A stretch of DNA of 64,000 nt from Leptodactylus fallax (Eukaryota > Chordata > Amphibia > Anura > Leptodactylidae), in NCBI GenBank assembly GCA_947044405.1, contig CAMRHE010000028.1, forward strand, positions 7,111,001 to 7,175,000, written 5' to 3'. The notes beneath the pieces are model-generated. The model was given only the letters and a program-made list of their open reading frames with translations, was not told the origin of the DNA and ran no database searches. Below, piece by piece: positions 11,700 to 24,928 of this stretch (positions within the stretch are counted from its first letter, which is position 1; every line of letters starts with the position of its first letter). The translations under genes were made by a program, and so were the position numbers.

Positions 11700-12010
11700 G
11701 GGTGACTAAAAATAAAAGTTTTATATAAAAGTAAAGTATAAAAAAAAAAGTATAAAAAAAATTAAGAATATTAAAAGTTCAGACATTCCTGAAAAATATA
11801 TATAAACAAAAATTACATCTGGCCCTGGAATAAAAGACGCCTTATGCAGCCCTGTATATGGAAATATAAAAGAGTTATGGGTGTCAAAATATGGTGACTC
11901 AAAGAATTTGTTTTCCAAAGTTGTGGAATAAAACATCTAACAAAACAATATAAATTTGGTATGGCTGTAATCGTAATTGTACTGACCTGCAGAATACCCA
12001 AAGTTTCCCA
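11700..12010. mobile_element. dispersed repeat fragment, shared with 45130-45780
   Basis: The phrases GTGTCAAAATATGGTGACTC, then AATATAAATTTGGTATGGC and GTAATCG, recur in order at 45365-45480 (GTGTCTGAATATGGTGACCC and AATATAAATATGGTATAGCC). I recall very similar text as common in anuran genomic DNA. The element type is unknown. Confidence 0.6.
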
Positions 12011-12703
12011 TTACATTATATGGAATGTCGTCCTTCTAAGGGGTGTTCCATGGGTGCACTGGTTTGTACAAGTAAATGGCATATGTGTCTAGCTATTAAT
12101 CTAATCATTTCCACAAGCAACCCAAAAGGCTTCCAAGCTTACGTCCTCTACTCAGTGCACCCCCAAGTTGACCTCCTAGCCTACAAGCTGAGAGAGTAGG
12201 AACAGGCCCTTAAATACAGAGTCATTCCCACCCTGAGTAACTTGGGCAACATCTGAAGTCAAGACTAGAGGGGGGCAACAAACATGTCCTCCTGCGGTGC
12301 AACTCACAAACACAATGCAGCCTCTAGAAAACTCCAGAACAACTGACCATGTGATGACCTGCACCCAATTAAAATGATACCTTGTATATTACATAATGCA
12401 CCATTCATTACAAATTATCAACAGTTCAGAACACAGCAATACAATAGTAAACCTTCTTGTATGATGCCCCCTCTATCACAACGTGCACAATCTGAACAGG
12501 ACCTTAACCCCTCCCATGCCTGCTCCAGGCAACTTCAGGCTTCTGGGCAGTCCCAACACCAACTTATCTGCGTCTTCCAGACATAGATAACCTGAAGACA
12601 ATGGTGAAGCAGGGAGCCGTTCTTTCCCTGCTTCACCATTTATCCCATGTCTCTGCTCCCGATGTCTTGGAGCAGTAGGCGCAATGTGGTGACATCCCCT
12701 CTG

Positions 12704-13110
12704 GAGGGGGACATAACACTGTGGGGGCAACCTGGAGGGGGCACATGAAACTGTGGGGGCAACCTGGAGGGGGCACATGAAACTGTGGGGGTAACTTGGA
12801 GGGGGACATGAAAATGTAGGGGCAATCTGGAGGGGGGGGCATGAAACTATGGGGGCAACCTGGAGGGGGACATTATAATATAATGTCTGAGGGGCACTGG
12901 GGTGAGACAGGTTGATGTCTGAGGGGCCACGGGGGGACAGGATAATGTGTTATGGATGCAGGGGCATTTGACTGTGTGATGGGCCACTGAGGGACAATAT
13001 ATTGTATGGGACACTAGGGAATCATTATACTGTGTGAGGGCCACTAAGGGGCATTATACTATGTGGGGACCACTGATAGGGCATTATATTTTGTACGGGT
13101 GCCATATATG
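12704..13110 (+). repeat. 32-bp GGGGG-rich tandem repeat with degenerate tail
   Basis: About five good copies of a 32-base unit with GTGGGGGCAACCTGGAGGGG (12710-12870), followed by looser copies of a related pattern (GAGGGGCCACTGGGG, CATTATAC) up to about 13110. The plus strand is strongly G-rich, and the runs of four or more G could form quadruplexes. Confidence 0.75.
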
Positions 13111-15889
13111 TCTAAGTGGTGGTAATGAGGGGGCCCACCAATGTGTTAAAATGGCTCTAATTTGCACCCCCCAGTTAAATAGCACCCTGAATCTCTTCTT
13201 CATTTGTAAGTATATGATTGTATATGTTTGCTAATTTTACTAGGTAAACGACCTAGAAGGACGCATATTCAGCAGGACTCCTGCAGGTGTGGGTGATACT
13301 GTCCAGACAGGTTTATGTATTCAATAAATATGAAAAAATCCATCCGGAAAGCAATAGCATCATCCTATATAACCATTATACAGCCATTCCGGCCGTTTTC
13401 ATTCAGAGTCTTTTCTAGTGACCAAATTAGAAGTGATGGATGATCCACATCGGGCCATTCCAATTACCCATGAAATAACAATCCGGAGAGCCGGCTAGAG
13501 CGCAGTGTGAGAGGAAATCTACCGACCAACTTACAATGCTATCTAATGGCTCGTATACTGGACGGTGAGTCCCATCATTTACCACGGTTATCACCCACCT
13601 TACCTTCTGATGCTCATCCTCCCTGAGATGTGAAAAGATGACCAAGGCCTATAGATGTCCGATCTGATCTAACCTTTATGGATGGATGTCCCACCAAAAT
13701 AACTTAGCACTTATCCTGTGACCACCAGGACCCCCACTGATCATAGGAACGAGGATGGAGCAACAGACCAACAAGTTCACTGTCACTATATTCAATCTAT
13801 CTGAGGTTGAACATTAGTATTTACTGTCAGTCCCACAGACCTGGTATGGAGCGGCAATGAGCATGTGAGACCATAACTCCATTCAAATGGAGGATACAGG
13901 GTTAATATATAACATAGAAACAATCAAATTATGGATCTATAAAACCATTTCAGTCACCACAACATGTAGGCCTTAATATTCCCAGTAACAATGCATTGCC
14001 GCAATCCATCATCCACCCCTAAGGCAAGCTAGTCACAGTCTAAAGAGGTCACCCGAAATTCATTGGAGGCAATTCATTCACAATACAGCATACAGATGTG
14101 AACAAAGACTCAAATGGAGTTCCTACAGCTCAGTGTTACAGAACCATTAAGGGGTGTAGAGGGTGTGGTCGCACCCTGGCCCAGGAGCCCTAGGGGACCC
14201 CAATATGAGAAGATCAATGATACAAATGATGCATTATATTTGGGATCCCTGTACAGATTGTGCCTTGGGGCCCAGGATCTTCATGTTATACCTATAAGAA
14301 CCATTTGCTGTCTGTGTGTCACTGTCTGGTAACTAAATATACTTCAAAATACCACCGTAATACAGTATGGCATGGAAATGCTGCAAAATATGTATATATG
14401 GATCCATGGCAACAATTCATTTTGTTGCCCTAGCCTTGTATCCATCTACCCTAACCAAGGCAAACGTTTGGCACCCAAGGGGATTGCTCTACCAGCCCTT
14501 CTTCCTCCAACTACACCTGTTTATCGGTGGTATATGTTAAGAGTGTTCTCCAACATATGCCGTTGTATGGCCATAGAGTGTCATACGTTGGCCATTGGCT
14601 GAAATTGTTAAAAAAGGAGAAACAACTAGCGTGTGTTTTATTTGTATAGGAGAGCCCAACAGACCATGATTTCCTATACAGTAAAAAAGATAAGCCAACC
14701 CATACTGGCCCACTCTTTTGGTATATGCTGGGTACAAGGGGCCTATGGATACATTCATCATGTGTGCCAGGAGCTTGCCCGATGCCAATGCCAAACCTAA
14801 AGTAAAAACAAGATATGAACAGAGCCCAGGTTACTTGCTGGCTGGGTTGTCCATAACTCCCACCAAGTTCCACAGAGAGGGGTATTCACATGAGCGGCCA
14901 ATTCTTATATAAGTACAAAGTCAGGGTCTGGGTCCCATATTTAGGATGTGGCTCCCACCAGGTTTTATCCAGGCCTGATGACAAGCTATAACAGATTTTA
15001 TTTTTATATGACCTTCTTCGTCTTTCGTGCTCATTTCCTTTCGGTAGCCTTTGGGTAGAATCATCTAAACAGAAATTTTGACTTATGAGCTGAAATGAAA
15101 TTCTAGAATTTGACAAAGTGTGAATGTAATTCCAACACTGATGCCAAGAAACGTCCGCCCCGGGGGCCAGCTCCTCCATACGTTGGCAGGATATGGAAAA
15201 TGCTCTGTATTTGTCAGTTTGTTTTCCGCCATCGACAAGCTTCTTTTTTTTGGCCATTTATTTTGTAGTAGAGAAAGCAGGTTGGTGCGTAGTAAATACA
15301 GCGATCCCATTTATCCGGACACACTTTAATGAACTTCATTCCTCTTTGTAAATTCCTTCCATCAATCGTGCGGTAACTGCGGAGTCTACAGTCATAGGGG
15401 AGAAGGGGAGACGCTGGACAAAGTTTATGGGCATCATTTTCCTGCCACTCACTGCCTGTTTACTGCGGCCTGTTCCTACTGTGATATGTAATAAAGTGTA
15501 ATTACAGCTACTCGGCCACATTAATTGGCGATATTTTGACATAGTTATGCCGCCCTTTATCTGAGCTTCTATTATATTTTTCTCGATGTTTTGCTTTGTG
15601 CAGTATTTTGCAATCAAACAGAATAAAACTGCAGGACGACTGTGAAACTTGCACATTTATGGGCGTCTGGAGTGGCCGTCAGATGATGAAATCTGTGTAC
15701 CATGAAGGATACTCTGGATCAATGGAAGATTATTGACGGAAAAATTATTGTAAGCTCGAGACTGGTTATTTATCACAAGATCATAGAAACCAAAGGACAG
15801 CAAAGCATGCTGGGAACGCGACCTTCAACCTGACAGCTATGCGTCTGAAAATCTTAAAGGAAAATGTAATGTAATAACTGATGGTTTCC
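13111..15889. other. intronic sequence with one weak repeat
   Basis: 14140-14290 (GGCCCAGGAGCC and TTGGGGCCCAGGATC) resembles parts of 60340-60510 and 24060-24140, a dispersed repeat of unknown type. The remainder shows nothing recognisable. Confidence 0.35.
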
Positions 15890-16031
15890 TTAAAGGGGTT
15901 GTGCCATTATGGGGCTTACAGGACTGTGATCTCTTCAGCGTCAGAGGAAGCGAATAGCAGTGAATGGAGCACTGCTCATGCAAGTGCACAAGGAGATAGG
16001 AGAGGTGTTCTTAAAGGCACAATCCCTTTAA
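15890..16031. mobile_element. short T2-like MITE
   Basis: 142 bases from TTAAAGGGGTTGTGCC to GGCACAATCCCTTTAA, with TTAA at both borders. Confidence 0.75.
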
Positions 16032-17419
16032 CCAACTGTATTTCACACCTTTAGCCTTACCACAAGTTTAAAGGAGCTTTCTGGAAGTCAAATATTAATA
16101 ACCCATCCTTAGGGAGGTCATCAATATATAATCAGTGGGGTCTGATATCCAGGACCCCACAGATCAGCTGCTTGAAGCCTCAACAGCACTCAAGTGAGCG
16201 CCACTTTCACTTCATAGACCAGTGACATCACATTCATTCATCATGTGGCGCAAGAGACTGAGTTTCAATACGAAGAAAAGCCACTATACAATGTATGTCG
16301 CTGTGCTTGGCATTTAGTGAAGAGGCCGCAGCACTCACCTGAACATTGTAGTCTTTCCAAATAGTTGACCTGTGGGGGTCCCAGGTGTTGGACTCCCACC
16401 AATGTGATATTAATGATTTATCCTATGGAGAGTTCATCAATATTAACAATCCGAGAAAACCCTTTATAGTAGGACTACCTCCTCCAAAATGGCTTCTTAA
16501 CAAACTGCAAGAGCACCTGCATTCGCCTACGGTCACAAACCAGTGCTGCCCCCTAACATAAAGATTGACAGGTCCTGACCAGTGGTGAAAACATGAGAGC
16601 ACTTGGATGTGCATGAGTCCATGTAAAATGATGGACTGACCACAATGTGCCCTCAGTATAGGCAGCTGACTTTGTTTCTTGAATGTTTAGTAATCCTGAG
16701 GTGTTACTGCCATTACCATGGGACCAAACGTTGCTGTGTATTCCCAATCTAAGAATTCATGCACAAATCTTAGTGTACCATCCAAGGGGGTGTCCGAGGG
16801 TCCGTTCCATCCAGATGATTATACAGTAGATCCTATCCTGAACGAACCCCCATAGAGGTAAGTGCATCACTGAATACACTCGGATGACACTGTGATGTCA
16901 TCCGACTGCATTGTGCAGCTAAATCGGCCCCTACTTGAATGCACACTCAGTCTTGTGCATGGGGTCTTAAGTACAATGCACGCAACATTTATCTATCTAA
17001 TGCAGGGAGATGACCAGCATCACCACTGGGGCAGTGGAGGCCAGAAAGGATCCCATAGAAAACAATAGGATTAGCTCTGGCATCACTCTTCTTCTGACAT
17101 CCCTGTTTCAGGACAGAGAAATAAACACATATGTGAACTCTGTGACATTGGAGTAAATTGGTTATAAACCTAATGTCAGTAATTTATTCATGTGCAAATG
17201 AGAGTCAAAATGCTTTGTCTGGGAATCTAGACCTGAGATCGACGCCCAGACAAGCTAAGACACGCCCCAAAACACTTCATCCCTCATTTGCATATGAGTA
17301 AACCATTGATTTACATAAAAATGGGGCTCCAAAGCTGAATAACAGGGACATATCTGGAAACTGTAGAAGCATCTCCACAAGGTGCTGGGATTAGGGTTAT
17401 AACCAATTTGCTGCTAACA

Positions 17420-17734
17420 CACTCCCCCGCCTGTACTGTTAGAGGGGGCGTTCCTTACCCCCCCAGCGAAGACGCTGAGCTGTGAGGAACGTCTACCCCA
17501 GTACAAGTCTATGGTCGAGTACTGTCAGGGGGGGCGTTCCTTACAGCCCAGCTAGACTGTCAGGAATGCCCTTCTGACGGTGGGCAGAGATCAGTGCCGA
17601 AACTAACGGCACCGATATCTCCAGCCCCGGGCACATAACAGGAAAGCCGACAGTGCGCTGAATTCTGTGCACTGTCGGCTTTCTAGAGGTATGTAAAACT
17701 GCATGTGCAGGAGGACATGTAAGGTTCTCTTTAA
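17420..17734. mobile_element. fold-back T2-like MITE fragment, same family as 33074-33628
   Basis: Ends GGTTCTCTTTAA, and includes the hairpin GGAAAGCCGACAGTGCGCTG...CAGTGCACTGTCGGCTTTCT-type stem at 17641-17684, GATATCTCCAGCCCCGGG, and CAGCTAGACTGTCAGGAATG. All are found in the same order at 33460-33628. The left arm is truncated here. Confidence 0.75.
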
Positions 17735-17911
17735 TGAATAAGTTAAAAAAACGGACACATTAACATCATTTAGTGTTTGTATTTATTCCATCTGATTTTC
17801 TGTTTATTTTTTTTTATTCTGCTTTATGAGTATGCACAGAAAAAAAAATGGACAGTATAATGGACGACCATCCTTTAGCCATAGACATTAATGTTAAAAA
17901 ATTAAGGACAC

Positions 17912-18482
17912 GTAAAGGGAGTCTATCATTGCATATATCAATTTTTAACTGACACAACGTTGGAATAGCCTTTATAAAGGCTATTCAACTCCTACCTTTA
18001 TTTTCCAGGTCCTTGCCGCCATTTTCAAATTATGCTGACTGCACATGGTTTGGCTGCTATCTTTATTTGATTACTACACGAGCATACTGCACAGTACCCT
18101 CCTGTAGTAATCGAAGAAAGATGGCGGCCAGAGCATGTGCAGTTGGCTCTTTCAGAACCCGAAGTGGCAGAGCCGACTGCGCATGTGCGGGATTTCGATT
18201 CTGAAGATAAGAACGTCGGCTAAGAGGCAAGGACAACAAGCAGGTGGTGTCATGAATAACAGAAAGAGGCGGCGCTATGGGGATGACAAGGCTGTGCTCA
18301 GATCACAGGGGGAACGCCCTGTGCTCTCTGAGCATCATTTACATCAAGAGAAAAACGGGCATAATTTGAAAATGGCGGCGAGGACCTGGAAAATAAAGGT
18401 AGCAGATGAATAGCCTTTATAAAGGCTATTCCAACGTGGTGTCAGTTAAAAATCGATATATGTGATGATAGACCCCCTTTAA
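17912..18482. mobile_element. MITE with about 120-bp terminal inverted repeats
   Basis: The left arm (17912-18035) and the right arm (18355-18482) are reverse complements over about 120 bases with few mismatches. Each arm holds its own small palindrome AGCCTTTATAAAGGCT and the phrase CCATTTTCAAATTATG. The right end is CCCTTTAA and the left GTAAAGGG, so a T2-like end is likely with one changed base. Non-coding; the RNA of the whole element would fold into a long hairpin. Confidence 0.85.
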
Positions 18483-18699
18483 CATCCGTCATAACTCCGT
18501 TATGTAGAACAGACCCTAAAGTCCTGTACCCCGCGTTATTATGCCCGGATTTGGTGAGAAGAGACACTAACAGACAACAGATCAAATCCCATTGAAATCG
18601 ATGGGATTTTTAACTGACTTTTGACAGATCTGCGTCCGTTGTTAACATTTTCTGACGGATGCTAGCAACGGACACTACTAACGGTAATGTGAACGCCCC

Positions 18700-19085
18700 C
18701 TTATTATAATGGTATTTTGTTTTATTATAATGGTATTTTGTGTTATAATTGTATCATTATAATGGTAATTTGTGTTACTATAATTGCATTAATATTATTC
18801 TAATTTTGTTTTGTACTATTATAATGGTATTTTGTGTTATAATTGTATCATTATAATGGTATTTTGTACTATTATAGTGGTAATTTGTGTTATTATAATT
18901 GCATTCTGCATCATCAAAATTTTATTTCGATTATTCTAATTGTATTTTATATCCTCGTAATTTTATTTCTATTATTCGAATTGTATTCTGTATTATTATA
19001 ATTGTATTTTGTGTTATAATTGTATTTTGTATCATCATCATTTTATTTCTATTATTCTAATTGTATTTGGCATTATTATAATTTT
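18700..19085. repeat. AT-rich degenerate tandem repeat
   Basis: Repeats of TTATAATGGTATTTTGTG and TTATAATTGTATC and variants, with unit length changing along the tract. Probably a decayed minisatellite. Confidence 0.75.
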
Positions 19086-19744
19086 GGAGCACATATCTAT
19101 TAGTACCACAATTGCCTAACAAACTGGAAGTCTTGGGTCAGGAATAGAAACTTTTCCACCCGACAGACGGTGTCACAACATATTACGCAATGTAAACTAA
19201 TTGAAACTTTATAAGAAAGTACAACTTCAGGCTTATATAATGAAAACTCATGTGGCAATTTTCCAGCTATATTTAAGGCATAATTAGTTACGTAATCTTT
19301 AATTAAGACTCTGATAACGAGCCGAGTTGTGCGTTGCCCCTCACAACTGATGTGCACGTAGTCCTTCAGAGACAAGTCCACACCACCCGTGGCCAGACGT
19401 ACAATCATAACAAATGAATGAGCATAATTAACACAAATGAGGAAGTCTCGCTCAGATGCTAAGAAACTTCTCGCCGCACACAGGTAGCTCGCACAGCGGT
19501 CTCTAACTCACAAGCTGTATGCATAATAACAAACCCACCGGATATCAAACATGGATGACGCAAAAGAAAGACAGAACAAAGTCAAGACTCGGAAAGAGTG
19601 CAAAAACTAAAAATAAAGCAAAAATGTGTACTGTTCATATAAGCATGCAGTGACCGGAAAAACATATGACACCTAGTAATAAATAGCACAGGGCACAAAG
19701 CCTCAGGGGTGGGCCAACCATGGCTGATAGCCGCAGGACAGGGG

Positions 19745-20425
19745 GTTTAAACCAAATGAGTCACCAGAAAATGAACTCTTTTGTAATCCAAGTTTTAATG
19801 TTTTTGTTTTTCATGTATTTTTTCCCTATCTATATATTTGTTTTAATAAGTACTATTTACTATATTTTTTACTCTGTCCACTAAGCCTAATAATAGACAG
19901 ACACTTGGCAATTCTGTAGGGGATTTCTTTGCAGCAGACAACTCATTTACATCACAGGAAGGATTACACCTCTATACATAACACCACACTGACCCATCAT
20001 TATATCCAATGCTGACAACAGATGATGTTACAGTTTATCTACTCCCCTTCTGTACAATGACCTCTATATAGATAAAAAAAAAAAGTAGTATATCCTGCAA
20101 TTTTCACTCTGGTCACTAAATCTTATAATATACTGACACTTGGGAATTCTGTAATGGTTTGCGTTGCAGCAGTGACTTTCATTAACTTTACAGTCAGGAT
20201 TACAATAGAAGATAACACCTTTATAGATAACACCACTGACCCATCATTACATCCACTGCTGACAACAGATGATGTCACAGCCTTATCTCCTCTCCCTTCC
20301 TGCACTGAGAATGTCTAGCGAACTCTCCACAGACCTCAATGAGTCAGCTCCAGACTATTGCTACCTATGGCCATGACTATGCTGTAAAGCAGATCACTAA
20401 ATGCTGTTAACAGAGCAGGGGAGAA
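19745..20425. mobile_element. T2-like MITE copy with internal duplication
   Basis: Starts near TTTAAACCAAATGAGTCACC and carries the core of the 53008/54350 family in reverse (GAGTCAGCTCCAGACTATTG; GGCCATGACTATGCTG). The phrase ACTGACCCATCATTA...GCTGACAACAGATGATG occurs twice (about 19988-20030 and 20228-20280), so about 200 bases were duplicated inside this copy. The right border is not defined. Confidence 0.65.
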
Positions 20426-21438
20426 GCTCAGGTAAGATGGCTGCTCCCAGAATCGTGTGAAGGAAATACAGGTCTAAGTAGTGTAAGAAAGTGGAGTGTC
20501 ACCCTTTCCAGAATGTGCTGTAAGTAGGGAATGGCTGATCGGAATAGATAGGAGCGCTCTCTTCTGTAGACCTGGCTTTGATCTAAGCAGTTTCTATATA
20601 AAGCAGCAGCACGTTCCGCCACTTCTTCATACACTTATATACTGCAATCTGATTTTTGTAAAGAGGCCAGACATAACAAGTTGTGAGGACATAATGTACG
20701 TTCCCAGTCTTGAATCTTCCTATAACCGTATCTGAGCACGATATATACAGTACTGCCTGTAATGTCCTCCCTTATAATTCATTAAACATTTGTGGACCTT
20801 ATTAAAAGGCAGCGAACACCGTAATATATTCACCAGGAATTCATCTTGTGTAGCGCTGGGCGCAAAACAGAAATCCTTTCATCTCCATTCCTAATTTCAC
20901 CATGTCAAATTCATTTTTAATGATCCGCACTTACGTGGAAAATCAGCTTTTCGATTTCACAAAAGGAACATTTCTAGGGGGATTATGTGCCAGTCATTTC
21001 ACTTCATTAGAAAGGATTCTTAACAGGTGAAGAGGTAGAGGTAAAAAAAGCAGACAAATGATCACATCCCGCGAGACAGACCTGTGACAGTTTATTAAAG
21101 CAAAACTATAAACCGATCCCTGCTGTGCGCACCATTATATATGGAGGTCCTACATTTTATTAGTGCTAAGAAGGGAAGACAATTCCATATGGACATCACA
21201 GAGGGGGGCCCTCCTGTATGAGCGGCTCACAATCTGACAGGTCTGTATTACATGGTCAACTAATCATATCAGATGGCCGACATGTAATACTTCAATTCTC
21301 CTGTAGAGGCCACTGCAGTGATATTGTATGGCCACGAGCCAGACTCACAGTGATCAGCAGATCTATATGGTTGCTGTGCAACTCACATAAGTGCTGTACA
21401 CATGGTTGTCTTTACATTCTTTACATAAAGTCTCATGC

Positions 21439-21689
21439 GGCTAGGGCTACATCATGACATATGTCTATAGTGTTGCACTGCGACATGTGACTGCCACGTG
21501 ACAGTTGCAGAAAATCCAAACCTCTTAGATTTTGGTTGCAAAAGACTGCAATGGGCGCTGCATGTGATATGTCTATGTCTGTGTTTTTACAGCCAAATCA
21601 GAACTCTAATAAAGCCTTGCAACAGTAATTCACACAACTGTGTTTGTTGCACAACATCTGTCTAACTCTGTATTTGTGTAGCCTTAGCC
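21439..21689. mobile_element. putative MITE with GGCTAGGGCTACA ends
   Basis: Left end GGCTAGGGCTACAT, right end TGTGTAGCCTTAGCC, an imperfect 14-base inverted pair enclosing 250 bases without coding potential. ATGCGG occurs next to both ends (21434 and 21692), perhaps part of a target duplication. Confidence 0.5.
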
Positions 21690-22382
21690 AAATGCGGCAC
21701 TGGTTTTTAGCAGTGATCGAATGTGGAATTTTACAGGATTAGAGGCAGACCCCCTGCTCCAGGGCTCATGTTGGTCTCTGCTTACTTCCTGCCCAGTTGT
21801 TATACATGCCATGTGATCACTGGCAGCCAATCACATGCATAACATGTGATGGCTGAGGCCAGTGATTGGCTGCAATGGTCATGTGAATAATGTATGTGAT
21901 GTCATTGATATAGAAAGCAGAGACTGGCAGACTGTAGCGGAGCTGGGGGTGGGGGCAACTATACTATACGTTTTTTATAAGTTTAAGTGCACCCATTATG
22001 TGGTTCCCCAAAACTTCACAGAGGTAAAAAGGAAATACCGTCCGCAACCCGCTGTGATGTCCTGTAGCAAAAAAAAACACAAGTGTCTTGTGATGCAGGT
22101 TTACAACCTGTAGCATGTCAATTATTGCAGCAGGTTTTGTTACAGTTTTATGCCTCTCAATTCAAAGCCAGGCCAGCTGCCTGGGAATCATGGCTGAAAG
22201 TTGCGGTAAAAACCTGACGAATTTCGGCAGTTTTTTTTTTTTGCCATGGCTGCGTCCACTATGGAATGACCACTATGGACACCCTGCAGCCGACCCGTCC
22301 TCTGTGGCTTTAGCCTTAATCAGTGGAGCTGAGTCTGAAAAAACACAAGCAGATCTCTCTTCTTTAATTTCATAAAACCCAT

Positions 22383-23150
22383 TTAAAGGGAATGTGTCGC
22401 CAGAAAATGACCTAATATTTAATCAAGTTTTATGTTAAATAAAATGTTTCATCTCATTATGCATATTGATAAAAATTCACTAAAAATCATGAAGTTTTGA
22501 CTCTGGTCACGAAGTAAAATAAAATGCTGAGACTTCCTGTTTTCTGTAGATTTCTTTGCAGCAGTCACCTCACTTGCAGCACACTGATGATCACAGCGAT
22601 CATGTACAGGGTGGGCCATAGGTATGGATACACCCGTGTGGGCCATAAGTATGGATACACCCAGATAAAATGGAAGTGGTTGCTGATATCACCTTACCGT
22701 TTGTGGCATGGGTCATGTGACACATCAAACACATGGAGAATTGCATAAGAAAAACAATGGTATCTGTGTGTATCCATACTTATGGCCCAACCGGGTGTAT
22801 CCATACTTATGGCCCACCCTGTATATGTAGATATGACACAGAATCCACCAGTCACAATAGGTGATGTCACATCTTATTTACTCCCCTCTCTGCACAGGTC
22901 ACAGAGCAGACCTAGAAATCTCTCCCATAGAAGTCAGTAGGGTCCCGACCATTGTGTCTATGGCCCATGGTCCATCTCCAGGAGACAGGAAGTCACAGAC
23001 TATTTTAGATTTAGTGGCAAAACTTGGAATTGCAAGATCTTTAGGACTTTTGAAAAATTAAAAGCATCACCAAAAATTCTTAAAAAATATGTTTAATGTA
23101 AAATGTGATATAAACAATAAGTCATTTCCTGGCGACACTTTCCCCATATG
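22383..23150. mobile_element. T2-like MITE interrupted by a mariner MITE
   Basis: Starts TTAAAGGGAATGTGTCGCC and ends GGCGACACTTTCCCC. It is the same family as 54350-54942, with the shared core GCCCATGGTCCATCTCCAGG. A 215-base mariner-type MITE sits in it at 22607-22821. Confidence 0.8.
22607..22821. mobile_element. mariner-type MITE with doubled termini
   Basis: Flanked by TA (22605-22606, 22822-22823). The inverted ends run for about 56 bases and begin CAGGGTGGGCCATARGTATG. Within each end the motif GGGCCATAAGTATGGATACA appears twice in direct order, so the terminus itself has been duplicated. Non-coding. Confidence 0.9.
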
Positions 23151-24534
23151 GTAACCAATACATCAATCACAAGCAGAAATTTGCTTTTCCATCTAAACAT
23201 AACTGCTGTTTTTATCATGTATACATTTTTTCTGTCTGAATTGAACTCCTCCGTTTACGATCCCAGTGTGTGGGAAGCGATGGCTGGAGGGATGAAATAA
23301 ATGCAGAATCTGCAGGTGTCCGTCCCAATGTGCAACATTATCTTGTGTGCAGAGCAGCTGGCAAGGTGTTCACAGGATCTCGGTTTCTTGGTGAGTGTGT
23401 TTTTTCTCAAGCAGTGGAAAGACACTACACATCCCACCGCGTAATTGGAAACTGACGTGATCCTGGCAAGCCTGCCTGAAAGACACAAGAAAGATGATAC
23501 TGATGTAATGGGAACGACGCCATGGCTGCATCTGGCACTTAGAATAAATCTTGCTGTTTTTCTCTAACAAACTGAACGATCTTCTGAGACGTTTGAGGGG
23601 ATTCGAAGGGAGTCCTGGTTTTATGTTTCTGGAAAGCTGGGATGGGGAAGAAAAAGAATCCGAGCTCAGTTATGGTCTGTCTCTTCACATGATGGCTTGG
23701 TGGTTAAAATCACACATGGGTCCATTCATTTAGGTGGGGAAAAGGCGTTTAACGCTACCTGGTCCCCCTAATATCAGTGCTCAAAGACCACGTGGTTGTG
23801 GTTGGCGTCATCTCCAGCTCGGGAAGAACCTCCTCCATTTGTATCACTTTCTGGCCCTGTCTCGTTCTCATATCAATGAGCGTCTCAAAATTTTGCTTTT
23901 CTATCCATCGGTAGTGACCAATCCCTCTTCACTTACACCACCAAGTCGTTTCTTGTCTTCCCTTTCGCCATTGTTGTCTTGTCTTTGTTCTTTATGATGT
24001 TTGTTTTATTACTGTCTTATACTTTTGGCACTTTTTTATTTTCAACCGGTGGCCCTTGGGTCAAGTTATGGCAAGGATGCACCAGAAGAACCAGGGAGCT
24101 CCTGGGCCCCAGTGCAAGATCTGTAATGTGTCCCTACTTACCTTGTTACTATTTTTTAGATATTAAACCGCCCTGCTACATGTACTTATGGTTGAACTAC
24201 ACCACTGGGTTTGTATGATTATGATTATTTTATTATTATTATTATTATTTAATTATTATTATTACTATTACCTGATGATAATTATTATTTATATTTCTTG
24301 TTGTCTTTGTACTCCTGGAAAACTTTCAATTTTTGAGAATAAAAATCACTGACGTACGCAACAGCAAATCAACAGGGATTATGAGGGTGCCAAATGTAGG
24401 TATCCATAAGAGAACACTGGACAATGCAGATAAGTGACTGTAATAGACATGGCCCCATACTGTACCCTGGTTAACTGGGATGGTGAAGGGGTTCAATGGA
24501 GGTGGTTTATATGTGCTGATAGTAAAAACAATAC
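23151..24534. other. intronic sequence
   Basis: A short ATT triplet run lies at about 24225-24290, next to a dispersed-repeat fragment at 24060-24170 (GAGCTCCTGGGCCCCAGTGC) of the kind also seen near 14250 and 60480. No exon is recognised; the 87-codon frame at 23734-23997 has no family resemblance that I can name. Confidence 0.35.
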
Positions 24535-24928
24535 TTAAAGAGGACCTTTCACCACCTCCAAGTCCAGCTCTTTACATCTTTCAATAGCCTTCCCCTCCAC
24601 TGATTCAGACACAGTTGGAAATTTTTCTTGCGCTCCCTTCATTGTCAGGATGGCGGTGTCAGGCAGGAGCAGACAAGGGGTGTGATTTTGAGCTCTGACA
24701 CTGGCTGCCTCTGATTGGAGCTCTGAATCACGCCCCCTGCCTGACACCGCTCACCTGACATTACAGAGCTGAAATAGCACATCAGGCACCAAAACTACCT
24801 GCCCTTATTGCTCAGGAACGGGGGAGGCTAGAGAGGAAATGCCAACTGTGCTGGAATCAGTGGAGCGGTATCTATTAACAGATGCTAAGAACTAGAAATG
24901 GTGGAGGTTCGTGAAAGGTCCTCTTTAA
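24535..24928. mobile_element. T2-like MITE, AGAGGACC end type
   Basis: Starts TTAAAGAGGACCTTTCAC and ends GTGAAAGGTCCTCTTTAA, with TTAA at both borders and 394 bases in all. The perfect inverted ends mark it as younger than most T2-like copies in the window. Confidence 0.85.

Noticed and set aside
12476..12842. Minus-strand frames rich in Pro and Cys
   Set aside because: They read through the 32-base GGGGG repeat in several frames at once.
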